Source: Pinus tabuliformis (Eukaryota; Streptophyta; Pinopsida; Pinales; Pinaceae). From it: a stretch of 64,000 nt of DNA. Position numbers and translations under genes: made by a program. The stretch is from assembly GCA_031772625.1 (NCBI GenBank), contig CM062816.1, positions 833,566,071-833,630,070 of the forward strand, in the 5' to 3' direction. A model generated the notes under the pieces. That model saw nothing but the letters and a program-made list of their open reading frames with translations. It had not been told where the DNA came from and searched no databases. This document shows positions 53,536-64,000 of the stretch, piece by piece (within the stretch, counting starts at the first letter, position 1; the number at the start of each line of letters is the position of its first letter).

Positions 53536-54626
53536 AAAAATTATAGTAAGAAATATCCCGATAACCGAGATAAATAAGAGAGGAGGATGAAAATTGATTA
53601 TGCCTAAGACAAAGGAAAGAAAAAAAAGCGAGTAATGATGGAGGATGATCTGGTTGCAGGAATTTGGGTATTGCATCTCCTCAGAAATGGTACTGAGTAT
53701 TTCTATATTTTATTAGGGCTATATTGTTATTTTCTTTAGATAATTTCATTTCTTGATTTACCTATTGAATTCACCCCACAACATCATAACATTATTCAGT
53801 TTTACCACATTATTCCACAAGATATGCAATTATATAGAAAGAACAATATCATCGTCATTGCAGCGGAACATAAAGGAATAATAGAAGAAAAGCATTCGCA
53901 CATAGAGACAACATGATTGGTCGGAGACCAAGGCAAAACCATTTCAAATTCTTCTTCTTATTAGATTGCCATTGAATGTTTCAATAAAGAGAGTAAAATG
54001 ACCCATATCTTTAACCGCAAAACTATCTAGCAAGATCAACTAAACAACATCCAAGAGATGAACCAAACAATGCTAATAATCAAAACCTTGAATCAGAAGC
54101 ATGTGATTAACCATCAAACTCTACAGCCAATAGACGAAATCTTTGGTCAACTGTAAAACTCAAAGCCTACTTTCCAATCCCACAGAGAGAGTGATGTTCG
54201 TGCGGCTAAAAGCCTTCAACCGCACGAATGAGCCTGCGTGCCTGTAGTTGCAACTGAAATTTCATGAAGTATGCCTGCGGCTGGAAACTAGAACCCTAAA
54301 CACACGTGCGAGCTTCAGACCCTGCAATCTCGGGCCTGTACGAACGAATCTCCACGACCCACCCTTATAACTGTTCAAGCCAACCCCAAATGAAGAAGAA
54401 TGATCATGATGATGATGTTGAAATGAGGGTCACTGGAATCGTATTTATAGCCATCCATGGGTGTCCAATTTCTCTTTTTGTCGACCTGTCCTCATTAGGG
54501 TTATTTTGAGGTCTAAAATAGGCTTCCTAAGGAAATTATAAAATAATAGTGGAAGTGATAAAATAAGATTAGATTACATCATCAAATTTTAGAGGGAAAA
54601 AAGAAAGAAATAATTTTGAACTCGTA

Positions 54627-54920
54627 TTTTCAACTTATCTCCCTATGGGGTTACTCAAATTTTCCGTGACAATATTCGTTGGATGCAGAATTTGACTCTT
54701 CATCCAAGGAGTACCCATCTTACATACTTTCAATGGACGCAACTACACATAAAATGAGAAATATATGAAAAACGTGATTGCAATCACGTTTTTTCATGTA
54801 TTTTTCATATTTTGTGTAGCAGGGTCCATCTAAAATATGAAACATGGGTACTCCAATTTTACATCCAACGAGTACTCGCGCTCGAAGTTTGAGTAAAAAC
54901 TTAGGGAGATAAGTTGAAAA
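54627..54920. mobile_element. 294-bp foldback element, copy 3
   Basis: Same length, ends and central palindrome as the element at 5900-6193, with only a few substitutions. It was inherited through the segmental duplication, because the flanks match as well. Confidence 0.8.
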
Positions 54921-55464
54921 AGTAGTTTTATTATTTATTATTTTCTAATCTTTTTATTTTTTTACTCCAAAAATGGTGAATCACCCCCCATGGTTGACAT
55001 CATCATCTTGAATCCAATTGGCTCTTATAAAATTTATTTTGGTTGTACATTTTTCTTTGGAGGCCCATTTTAGACCTCAAAATTCCCCTAATGTTTGTTC
55101 ACATGTGGGCTTTAATTCAGAATAACACTTTCCCTTGTCTAAATTGAGCGCTTCAATAGTCAAAATCGGTCCTCTCGAAAAGAGGAATCTCATCCCATGG
55201 TTGGAATTGATCAATAGGCTTCCAAATTAACACTCCCTCCCAGCGAGGGAGAAATTCCAACTGCATCACATAATCATCGCAAGTATCATGTCATCAAATC
55301 ATGTCCTATTTCAATTAACTCGTCATCAGCTATCATCACTTCTCAGCTCCGCTCATGTCTTCTTATCTATTGATTGTCCCCGCTCATATGCTTAACATTA
55401 TAGAATCTAAAAGAAGAATAATTCAACGTTAGAGGGGAGCTTAGTCTACGACCCTCAATCCATT

Positions 55465-55773
55465 GTGGAGCCACTCCGACCACCCGAAATCAATGCCAGT
55501 GGGGTTCCAAATGCTACTACCCAGGAAACATTAGAGAGCGTATCGCTAGGGAGCCCAGCTCAACTTGGAGCCACATCAGGGAGTACATCTCAATCAAGAA
55601 TCCAACAACAATGAGGAGGTCCTATGGGACACTCTCACCTCATGTCTATGACAGTGGGGAAGGTCGTATGGGACACTGTCGTACCAATTCATCTCATTGA
55701 GTAATAGGCAAGATACAACTTACCAATAAAGGATCACAACCATCCCAATGTAAAGAAAGTTCTAGCCTTGTGA
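55465..55773 (+). pseudogene. Unidentified coding relic B, copy 3
   Basis: 309-bp counterpart of 6728-7036 with the same TGA after the QQQ run and the same terminal TGA at 55771-55773. Confidence 0.4.
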
Positions 55774-58700
55774 AAATGACATTCCACTTATGATCCTCAG
55801 GGAATTTCTTCCTTTGACACTGTAACTCTTCAGGCCAATGTTTATTGATACTATGATTTTTTCATCATAGGGATTACGCAATTAGGATAAATTGTCGTTT
55901 TTGCCTATTTTTAAAGGATTTTTGTAGATTAGTATAGTAGACATGTCTCTTCACATAGGAAGATATCACCATTATAGCCATTATTTTCCTATAATATTTT
56001 CACTAATATATGAGTAAAAGTATTGAAATTAGTTTTCAATGTATCTTGTGTACATTTTGGAATATTATGGTGTCTTTCATCTCCTTACCAAACTAATGTG
56101 GAACAATGGTATCGAAACAATATGGTCTCTACTATTTTTTTATTGTTATTTTCTATGATGATCTTAGGTTATATACACCTAGGCCCTGAGAAAAATGAGT
56201 CTTCAAAAGAAATTCTTCACCGGCTATATGGCCCCAGACAACAGGTGAAAAAAACATGTGAGGTGGGATATTTTATCAGTTTGTTCATCTAGGAATCCAT
56301 CTAGACATAAGGTAGATGATGCATCATTTCATCGTGATCCTTCAACAACTCCCATAAATGATGGGATAATATTTTTTGAGCATTCCTTTAAGGGGAGTGA
56401 AAAATTTCAAGGTATATGTTAGTCCTAATACCCTTAACTTTGAAGAAAAAGTAGATGAAAACTATTTGAAAATATTGTTAGACGAAGAAAAGGGTTATTT
56501 TCCTTATGCGTAACATTTTCGATAGGGAAAATATTGCATTTAAACTAATAAAGTGTCCTTCCCACGCCAATCACTATTTGGATTTTCACTCACCATATTC
56601 CACTTAGGTAATCTTTACTAAAATTTTAGATTTGGATTGTTGAATCGCTACCTTTAATGCATAAATGGATTGATCACCTTTGAAAACCCCCACTAAATGT
56701 GGATGATGAAATTTTAAGATTCAAAATTTTCAAAATACAAAGTGATTATTTTCATAATTAAGGTGAAAAGTAATTGTTTTGCTTCTGATTTTTCTAAGTT
56801 ACTGAAAGTGGTGCAATTCGTAGCACAACTAGACTACAAACACACACACACACACGCACACAGACGTGTGCACGCATAAACACACACACGCACACAGACG
56901 TGTGCACGCATAAACACACACACGCACACACAAACACACACAAAATTTTACAAAGATTTATTATTTGCATTGTAGACCCAAGGACATGGAGAGGTGGGAG
57001 GTGGATTGATGTCTTCCTTAGAGTCGAAGAACTCTAAATTTGCCAATTTCTTGGACAACTTTGTCACTTTAGTATCCGATTTCCTCTTGCTCCTCCAATA
57101 TTTCCACAAGAACTTTCCCCATTATTTTCCTTAAATGGTAGTATATGTCCATGATTTGCATGTAGTCCTTGTATCTAAAATCAAATTTCCCACCTACTCC
57201 AAAACACCTTCATTGGAGAAGAATCTAGGTTTTATTCCTGTTGCTCTCTGTACATTTACTATTTCGTTTTGCATATCTGGAGCAACATTTCTATGAGGGA
57301 TTCTATTTGAATTCTTCGTTGCACTCTAAGATTTGGAGCTAGAGGCTCTCAAGATGTTGTGTGTACCTCTCCTGTTTCAGAATCCTCTACCTTTTGTCAT
57401 GGTGAAGGTCAAAATGAAGAGCAGCCCAAATGATAAAACGAGTCCAACATAACGGAAGGAGGAAGAGAGAGTGGAAGGAAAACAAAGAAAGCCTTACCAT
57501 GTCGAGTCTTTTGCTTCTAGAAGCAAAGTCTTGGAAAGATATGATCGATTCGAGACTTGAAAAGGAACTTGAGAGATGAAGGGGAAAAGGATACAAGAGA
57601 ATGAAAAGGATCTACTTGTGTCGAATTGGGCCAACATAAGTAACGCTTATTGGATTCGATAAACACCTATGATAGACACAACAAGGATTCAAAGAACCAC
57701 CTTGAAGAAGGAGAGATTTAGAGGATCCCTGAACAAAAGGCTGACACAAAACAAAACATAGCAAGGCCCGGGAAATTCCTTTGTGGTGCCATGATAGGGG
57801 CAGGGCGAGAGTGCTGAATGGAATCGATTGAAAAGGATAACATGCGCAGACTTATAAAGACAAACTAAGTGACATGTTGAAAGGAAAGATTAAATCTAGA
57901 AGGAGAAATGAGAGAATGTAGCACAATCATTCTTTCATGGACACATTGAGAAAGGGGACGACATCCTCATTATTATCGTGCGAGGTGAAGCTACAGTTCA
58001 GATCTTCTTTTTGGAGACCGATCTTATTAATGATAAGACCATATTAAAGGTGAAAAATTTCTTTTGAAGTGTAAAATGTCCTAAGGTAACATATATTTTG
58101 AAAAAAAATTAGTTAACAAAGCTACAATATTTTTGATGGGATTGAAATATTACAGGATAAAAGCTTGATAACAAAAATAATTAAATATAAATTATAAATA
58201 AAATATTTTAATGAGCATGGTAAATAAAATAATTTTCTATATAAATAAATAAAGTTGTAATATTCAGAATTAAAATAAATCTATAAAACTTGGTAATTTC
58301 AATCAAATAAATGTAATATGTTAAAAATTCCAAAATGTTATTGGAATTATAAGAACGAACGTTTTTTCTTTCCTCCACAATGCACCACCCACACATGTTA
58401 AAAATGTTGACGTGCTGCGAAGTCGTATATTGCCAAAATATTATTGTATCAACGTGTTCATATTAATAAGGTTACTCAGATGGGTGAAGCAGAAAAGTTT
58501 CGTACTTGTATATTTGGAAGGATAAACAAATAATCGTTGGTGAAAAGAAGAAGGCGTGGTTCTGGTAAAAACGTTTGGGTACTTGGATTTTGGATTTTGG
58601 TACTAATATTTATTTGTGCGTGCGTGCATGATGGTGATTTATGGCATATCTAATATTTTCATCATGATATTCATACTTGTTTGTTTGTGCGTGTGATAGA

Positions 58701-58986
58701 TGGAGATATGGTTCCACGGTAGACTGCTGTCTCTCATTCTAATAAATACATGTGCCGTTTTGTCCGATCAATTGTATTTGTATTTCAGTTTTGTGCCATT
58801 TTGTCGATAGATTATTCAAACGGTCCGGTCCATCTGTTGTGTCATGTATGTCGTGATATATATATATATATAATTATTCAAACCTTCTATGGTTTATCTG
58901 TTGCCTCGTAATAATATATATTTATTCAAACCGTGTGTTTTCTGTTGCAGTGGATCATTCAAACGGTCTTTCTGTTGTTGTACTAG

Positions 58987-59261
58987 TTGTTTAAGGAGTT
59001 GTTTATAATGCGACTTTTTGAAGATTCCGGTGATGGAATCCGGCGGAAGAAGTTGAGGTTAAATCTTTATTTGTTGCAGTAAAAATGGGTTTTTAATTGC
59101 ATATTTGGATTCAGCACCATGAAAAACCCCTGGGACGCTTTGACTGTGCAGAAACTAGCTATCAAACTTGCGATTCCAATAAATTGCTGCCGGATTTTGA
59201 CCGGAAAAACCCACCGGAAAAGCTTCCAAAAAGTCGCATTATAGACAACTGCGTTGTTTAA
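58987..59261. mobile_element. hAT-like MITE with 8-bp target duplication
   Basis: A 259-bp insert (58995-59253) is absent from copy 1. It is flanked by TTGTTTAA on both sides (58987-58994 and 59254-59261); copy 1 has this word once. The ends are inverted repeats sharing TATAATGCGACTTTTTG. An 8-bp target duplication is characteristic of hAT elements. There is no coding capacity. The empty site in copy 1 confirms the boundaries. Confidence 0.88.
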
Positions 59262-59431
59262 ACCTCATCCTTCTTATGTCCGTGACCGTGGGAGGTAACG
59301 ACGACGACTCGCGCATGCAAGCTGTGCTGTGAAATGGCGCCCCCGCTTTTATATATATTTTTTTGCAGTGGAATGGTGCCAGTCAATGCCAACCTCCTTG
59401 TAGATATATATATTTGCAGTGGAATGGCGCT

Positions 59432-59463
<32 letters not shown>

Positions 59464-59466
<3 letters not shown>

Positions 59467-59606
59467 AAGAAGTTGAAGTGGAATATTGGCTGTGAGTGCC
59501 TCTGACCAAGTCAACGTCAATCAATCCACGTTATATTAACGTGGATTGATTGACGTTGACTTGGTCAGAGGCACTCACAGCCAATATTCCACTTCAACTT
59601 CTTCAA
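59464..59606. repeat. Perfect 70-bp inverted duplication
   Basis: Left arm 59464-59533, 3-base loop (TAT), right arm 59537-59606, with arms identical on opposite strands by my reading. Copy 1 has only one arm (about 17817-17886). AT runs on both sides extend the potential stem. It could extrude as a cruciform or encode a hairpin RNA if transcribed. Confidence 0.95.
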
Positions 59607-59607
59607 A

Positions 59608-59617
59608 TATATATATA

Positions 59618-59691
<74 letters not shown>

Positions 59692-59695
59692 TATA
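59608..59695. repeat. Long (AT)n microsatellite
   Basis: About 88 bases of AT with single C and G interruptions, next to the inverted duplication. In copy 1 the equivalent is a short AT stretch near 17882-17898. Confidence 0.92.
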
Positions 59696-60014
59696 TGTTT
59701 GAAGTGGAATAATGGCGCCTCTAACCACATCAACGCCAACTAGAATTGAAAAATCCTTACAAGATCAATCCTGCGCGGTGTTTTCTTGATCAGAAACGTC
59801 TTCCAGGCCACTATAAATTGCGATCGCAATTCAATTGAAAGCAAAACCCCCTTCCATTATTTCAATTAACTCGTCATCAGCTATCATCACTTCTCAGCTC
59901 CGCTCATGTCTTCTTATCTATTTATTTTCCCGCTCATATGCTTAACATTATAGAATCTAAAAGAAGAATAATTCAACGTTAGAGGGGAGCTTAGGCTACG
60001 ACCCTCAATCCATC

Positions 60015-60323
60015 GAGGAGCCACTTCTACTACCCAAAATCAATGCCAACGGGGTTCCAAATGCTACTGCCCAGGAAACATTAGAGAGCGTATTGCTAGG
60101 GAGCCCAGCTCAACCTGGAGCCACATCAGGGAGTACATCTCAATCAGGAATCCAACAACAACGAGGAGGTCCTACGGGACACTCTCACCTCATGTCTATG
60201 ACAGTGGGGAAGGTCGTGTGGGACACTCTCGCACCAATTCATCTCATTGAGTAATACGCGAGATACAACTTACCAATAAAGGATCACAACCATCCCAATG
60301 TAAAGAAAGTTTTAGCCTTATGA
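60015..60323 (+). pseudogene. Unidentified coding relic B, copy 4 (least decayed)
   Basis: 309-bp counterpart of 6728-7036. Here the codon after the QQQ run is CGA instead of TGA, so the frame stays open from the start to the TAA after the HLIE segment. This shows that the region was once read in this frame. Family not recognised. Confidence 0.42.
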
Positions 60324-63300
60324 AAATGACATTCCACTTATGATCCTCAGGGAATTTCTTCCTTTGACACCATAACTCTTCAGGCCAATGTTTATTGATA
60401 CTATGATTTTTTCATCTTAGGGATTATGCAATTAGGATAAATTGTTGTTTTTGCCTATTTCTAAAGGATTTTTGTAGATTGGTATAGTAGACATGTCTCT
60501 TCACATAGGAAGATATCACCTTTATAGCCATTATTTGCCTATAATATTTTCACTAATATATGAGTAAAAGTATTGAAATTAGTTTTCAATATATATTGTG
60601 TACATTTTGGAATATTATGGTGTCTTTCATCTCCTTATCAAACTAATGTGGAACAATGGTATCGAAACAACATGGTCTCTACTATTTTTTTATCGTTATT
60701 TTCTATGATGATGTTAGGGTATATACACCTTGGCCCTGAGACAAATGAGTCTTCAAAAGAAATTCTTCATCGGCTATATGGCCCCAGACAATAGGTGAAA
60801 AAGAACATGTGAGGTGGGATATTTTATCAGTTTGTTCATCTAGGAATCCATATAGACATAAGGTAGATGATGCATCATTTCATCGTGATCCTTCAACAAC
60901 TCCCATAAATGATGGGATAATATTTTTTGAGCATTCCTTTAAGGGGAGCGAAAAATTTCAAGGTATATGTTAGTTCTAATACGCTTAACTTTGAAGAAAA
61001 AGTAGATGAAAACTATTTGAAAATATTGTTAGACGAAGAAAAGGGTTATTTTCCTTATTCGTAACATTTTCAATAGGGAAAATATTACATTTAAACTAAT
61101 AAAGTGTCCTTCCCACGCCAATCACTATTTGGATTTTCACTCACCATATTCCACTTAGGTAATCTTTACTAAAATTTTAGATTTGGATTGTTGAATCGCT
61201 ACCTTTAATGCATAAATGGATTGATCACCTTTGAAAACCCCCACTAAATGTGGATCATGAAATTTTAAGATTCGAAATTTTCAAAATCCAAAGTGATTAT
61301 TTTCATAATTAAGGTGAAAAGTAATTGTTTTGCTTCCGATTTTTCTGAGTTACTGAAAGTGGTGCAATTCGTATCACAACTAGACTACAAACACACACAC
61401 ACACACACACAGACGTGTGCACGCATAAACACACACACGCACACACAAACACACACAAAGTTTTACAAAGATTTATTATTTGCATTGTAGACCCAAGGAC
61501 ATGGAGACAAACGTTTTTGCATTGGTTGATTTAGATACAAAATTTATAGTATAGTATAATATAATATAATATACATGCACACAAATATATATGCATTTCC
61601 AAGGAAATCATTGCAGGAGTTACTCTTTGCCTTGGAATATGCGGATGGTGGGTAGCTCAACCACCATCCACAATAGTGGTTAGTAAGCTAGCCATACACA
61701 AGAACAAACTTGTTATCATAGTCTAATGAACCTCACTCAAGGGGACTCTAATTGGGAACTTACTTATGTATGTATATATGTAATTCTCCAGTGATAATCT
61801 TAAAAGAAAACTCAAGTGATGGTTTCCAATATCTATGGATGACATCCCTTGTAAACATTATTAGTGTAGATAGTGAGCCTTCTTCAAGGGGATTTGAATG
61901 GGGAACATGATGTGTCACATACCTCCTTGACCCAATGTTAATAACCACCTACTATGCTCCCATCTCTATTATTTAACTTTGATTAAATTTATATTCAATA
62001 GTTGTCACATGCATCAGAATTCAATCATCTCATAAATAAAGATAACACATGAAATTATACTCATATGCTTAGAGATTCGACAACATAAAGAGTAAGGAGC
62101 CAACATACATAACATCCCATGCAATTGAATCAAACTGGAGTAGCTGAAAGAATGTCACTTGGAAAATCAAGCACCGCAACCCAACCTAGAACTGACTTCC
62201 TCTAGTTCACCCCTGAGCCGAGAGTTCTTGCCATGGATAAATTGCCTCTTGTTGATCTCTTTAATGGGTATTTAATACCCTCTTTCATGATATGGTTTCC
62301 TTTAGCGACGTCCCGCTTTTATGGATCTTTTTATCCATTAGCCAGGCATTTCCCATAAAATCTCGCCTTTCTCTCCCACGAGGCTTTTCCTCATAAAAGC
62401 TTGCCTTTCTCTTCCGCAAGGCTTTTATGTTTTTCTTAAACTTAACATCTTTCTCCAGCTAAGTAACTTAATGGATATTTATCTCCCAATCCATTAAGCT
62501 TATCTAGAATTGGATCTAGAAGTCTTATCATGAAAGAATTATCCATTCCCATTCACCAATGGGATTTCATTTGGCAAGAATCTCATCTCTTGGTGTCTTG
62601 TTTTCCAAGTGGTTAAATTATCTTTATTTATTTAATGAAAAAGTATTTATTTTCATTGTTACACCTCAGACCTAGCTTTTTTGTTACAACTCAGTCTTAG
62701 CTTAGGTCTGGCATGATAGCAACAGAGTGTTACATACAACGAAGGGGTGTTACATGATGGCACAAAGCTTGCCAATTTCCTGATGACATTGATAATAACT
62801 TGATGAGATTAATTGTTGGGATGTACGTATTTTCATGAATATGTTAAATTTGTTTTAGGATCCACGCACACATAAATGTATCAAGCCATACCCCATTTTT
62901 TCTTGCTTATAATGAGTAAGATGACTAAGGAGTGGGATTTCTCTCTCCAATACCTGTTTGATTCTTTTTATGGAAATATAAGGGAATTTACATTTCCTTA
63001 TAAAAATTATGGAGAAATATGTTGGTGGTGGTTACAGGTATGGAAAATAGATTCCCCTTTATAATACTCCATGTATTGTGGTTATTTCCAATAAATAAGA
63101 TCTAGACCCAGTATAATTTTCAGAGGCAATCTTTCTATGGACCTAGAATGTATATCTTATGTAATGATTGCTATTGTTAAATTTAAAAAAAAAATGTAGG
63201 TTTAATGATTATGCCTTCCTCTCCCTCCTCAATCTCTGTCTATCTCCTTCTTCTTCTTCCCCTATTGCCCTCTTTCTATTTCACCGTCCTCCTACAAGTT

Positions 63301-63896
63301 TTAAAATTTCCAAAGTTATGTAATGCATATAGATTCCTAGGAAAATAGAAATTAAATAATAGTGCACACACTCTAAGCACACTAAGAATCACTGTGGAAA
63401 CCCTTTGCCGAGAATGCCCACAAAACATAAGGCCACACCTCTCTATTTTTCAATGTAGTAAATTCACCATTTTATTTGCAAAAGATCCATAAAAGGAGGA
63501 TGAAACTAAATTATATCATAGTGTCCCAAATCCCCATCAGGAAAAACTCGAAAAATAAAAAGAATATAAGTATAAGAGCTAAGTTGGTGATGATATAATG
63601 GGCCACAGGGAGTGTAGTTGCCACATCAACTATCCAAGACCATAACTTTATCATATGAAGTTTGTTTTTGGGTTCTATTTATCTTCTTGGAAACATCTTA
63701 ATAATATCTATAGCAAGGGAGAACACAGACTAGACGATTCCTTCAAATTCTACCCCGATTGCAATGAAAATATGAGAATTGTTGTTTATGACTTGAAAGA
63801 TGTACCAAAAGTTCAAGGATGAAATTTATTTGTAAATATGGATATAAGGTAAAATATGATTTTGAGATGGTGGATATATCAAATGATTATTCCTTA

Positions 63897-64000
63897 AACT
63901 CCTCTTGATTTTTTACTACTCCTCCTTCATATTATTTCCTTCCTACCCATCCTTCCTTCTCCTCTTCTATCTCTTGCATTTCTACTCATCCTTTCTCGCC
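63897..64000. repeat. Polypyrimidine tract, copy 4 (cut by the window end)
   Basis: The first ~100 bases of the tract seen at 10595 and 30015. It continues beyond the window. Confidence 0.85.

Larger units (their letters stand above)
49410..59857. repeat. Tandem segmental duplication, copy 3 (internally deleted, gene lost)
   Basis: Begins directly after the last LTR at the equivalent of copy 1 position about 596, and follows copy 1 to about 8212. At 56993/56994 it jumps to the equivalent of 15558, so about 7.3 kb with the polypyrimidine tract and LINE relic is missing; the edges share at most one or two bases. It then follows the region upstream of the beta-glucosidase gene to the equivalent of 18059 and switches to copy 4. 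It holds its own versions of the 58-bp triplication (about 50786-50948), the relics (53167-53535, 55465-55773, 56288-56525) and the foldback element (54627-54920). Its variants resemble copy 1. Confidence 0.92.
56994..59857 (+). pseudogene. Orphan beta-glucosidase upstream region (gene deleted)
   Basis: Colinear with 15558-18059 of copy 1, including the W-box-like repeats and the first TATA unit, but it stops 166 bp before the equivalent start codon and joins copy 4. No exon of the enzyme remains. It differs from copy 1 by an inserted MITE, an inverted duplication, an expanded AT run, and 23-bp and 16-bp extra segments near 58455 and 58713. It is a promoter without its gene; whether it still fires is unknown. 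Confidence 0.85.
59858..64000. repeat. Tandem segmental duplication, copy 4 (5' truncated, runs off the window)
   Basis: Starts abruptly at the equivalent of copy 1 position 6570 and continues colinearly to the beginning of the polypyrimidine tract (about 63897 onward), where the window ends. It contains coding relics (60015-60323, 60839-61078), an AC-rich microsatellite (about 61389-61460) and AT-rich DNA without a recognisable gene. It shares variants with copy 2, such as a C at 60737 where copies 1 and 3 have A. At about 60164 it keeps a CGA codon where copies 1 and 3 have TGA, so it preserves an older state of one relic frame. Confidence 0.9.

Overview
This looks like nuclear DNA from a land plant. 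The grounds are a 13-exon family 1 glycoside hydrolase (beta-glucosidase) gene with canonical GT-AG introns in the usual plant arrangement, plant-type Ty3/gypsy chromovirus elements primed by initiator tRNA-Met, a decayed LINE, MITE-like elements and very AT-rich intergenic DNA. The sequence alone does not settle the lineage. I see no rRNA, tRNA, CRISPR or prokaryotic operon structure.

Most of the window is a tandem segmental duplication with a unit of about 22.1 kb. Copy 1 is 1-22093 and carries the only beta-glucosidase gene (18226-21342) near its 3' end. Copy 2 is 22094-36247, copy 3 is 49410-59857 and copy 4 is 59858-64000 (cut by the window end). Diagnostic differences pair copy 1 with copy 3 and copy 2 with copy 4, so a two-unit block probably duplicated again. 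Copy 2 has internal deletions. Copy 3 lacks the equivalent of 8213-15557.

The beta-glucosidase gene expected after copy 2 is replaced by a tandem array of two Ty3/gypsy elements (36243-49409). The gene expected after copy 3 is deleted; only its upstream region survives (56994-59857), and it is fused to the middle of copy 4. The single remaining gene looks mostly intact, but its exon 9 splice donor does not fit the conserved phase.

The gypsy array is LTR fragment - internal region 1 - LTR - internal region 2 - LTR. The first polyprotein has four stops and a lost RT catalytic Asp. The second is a full 1535-residue open frame but has lost the first RNase H catalytic Asp. The left end is cut inside the LTR and carries templated filler copied from the RT region.

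The shared unit otherwise holds decayed coding relics (a LINE C-terminus and three unidentified frames), a 294-bp foldback element, a 1.1-kb polypyrimidine tract, several short tandem duplications and microsatellites. Copy 3 alone carries a hAT-like MITE and a perfect 70-bp inverted duplication beside a long AT run.
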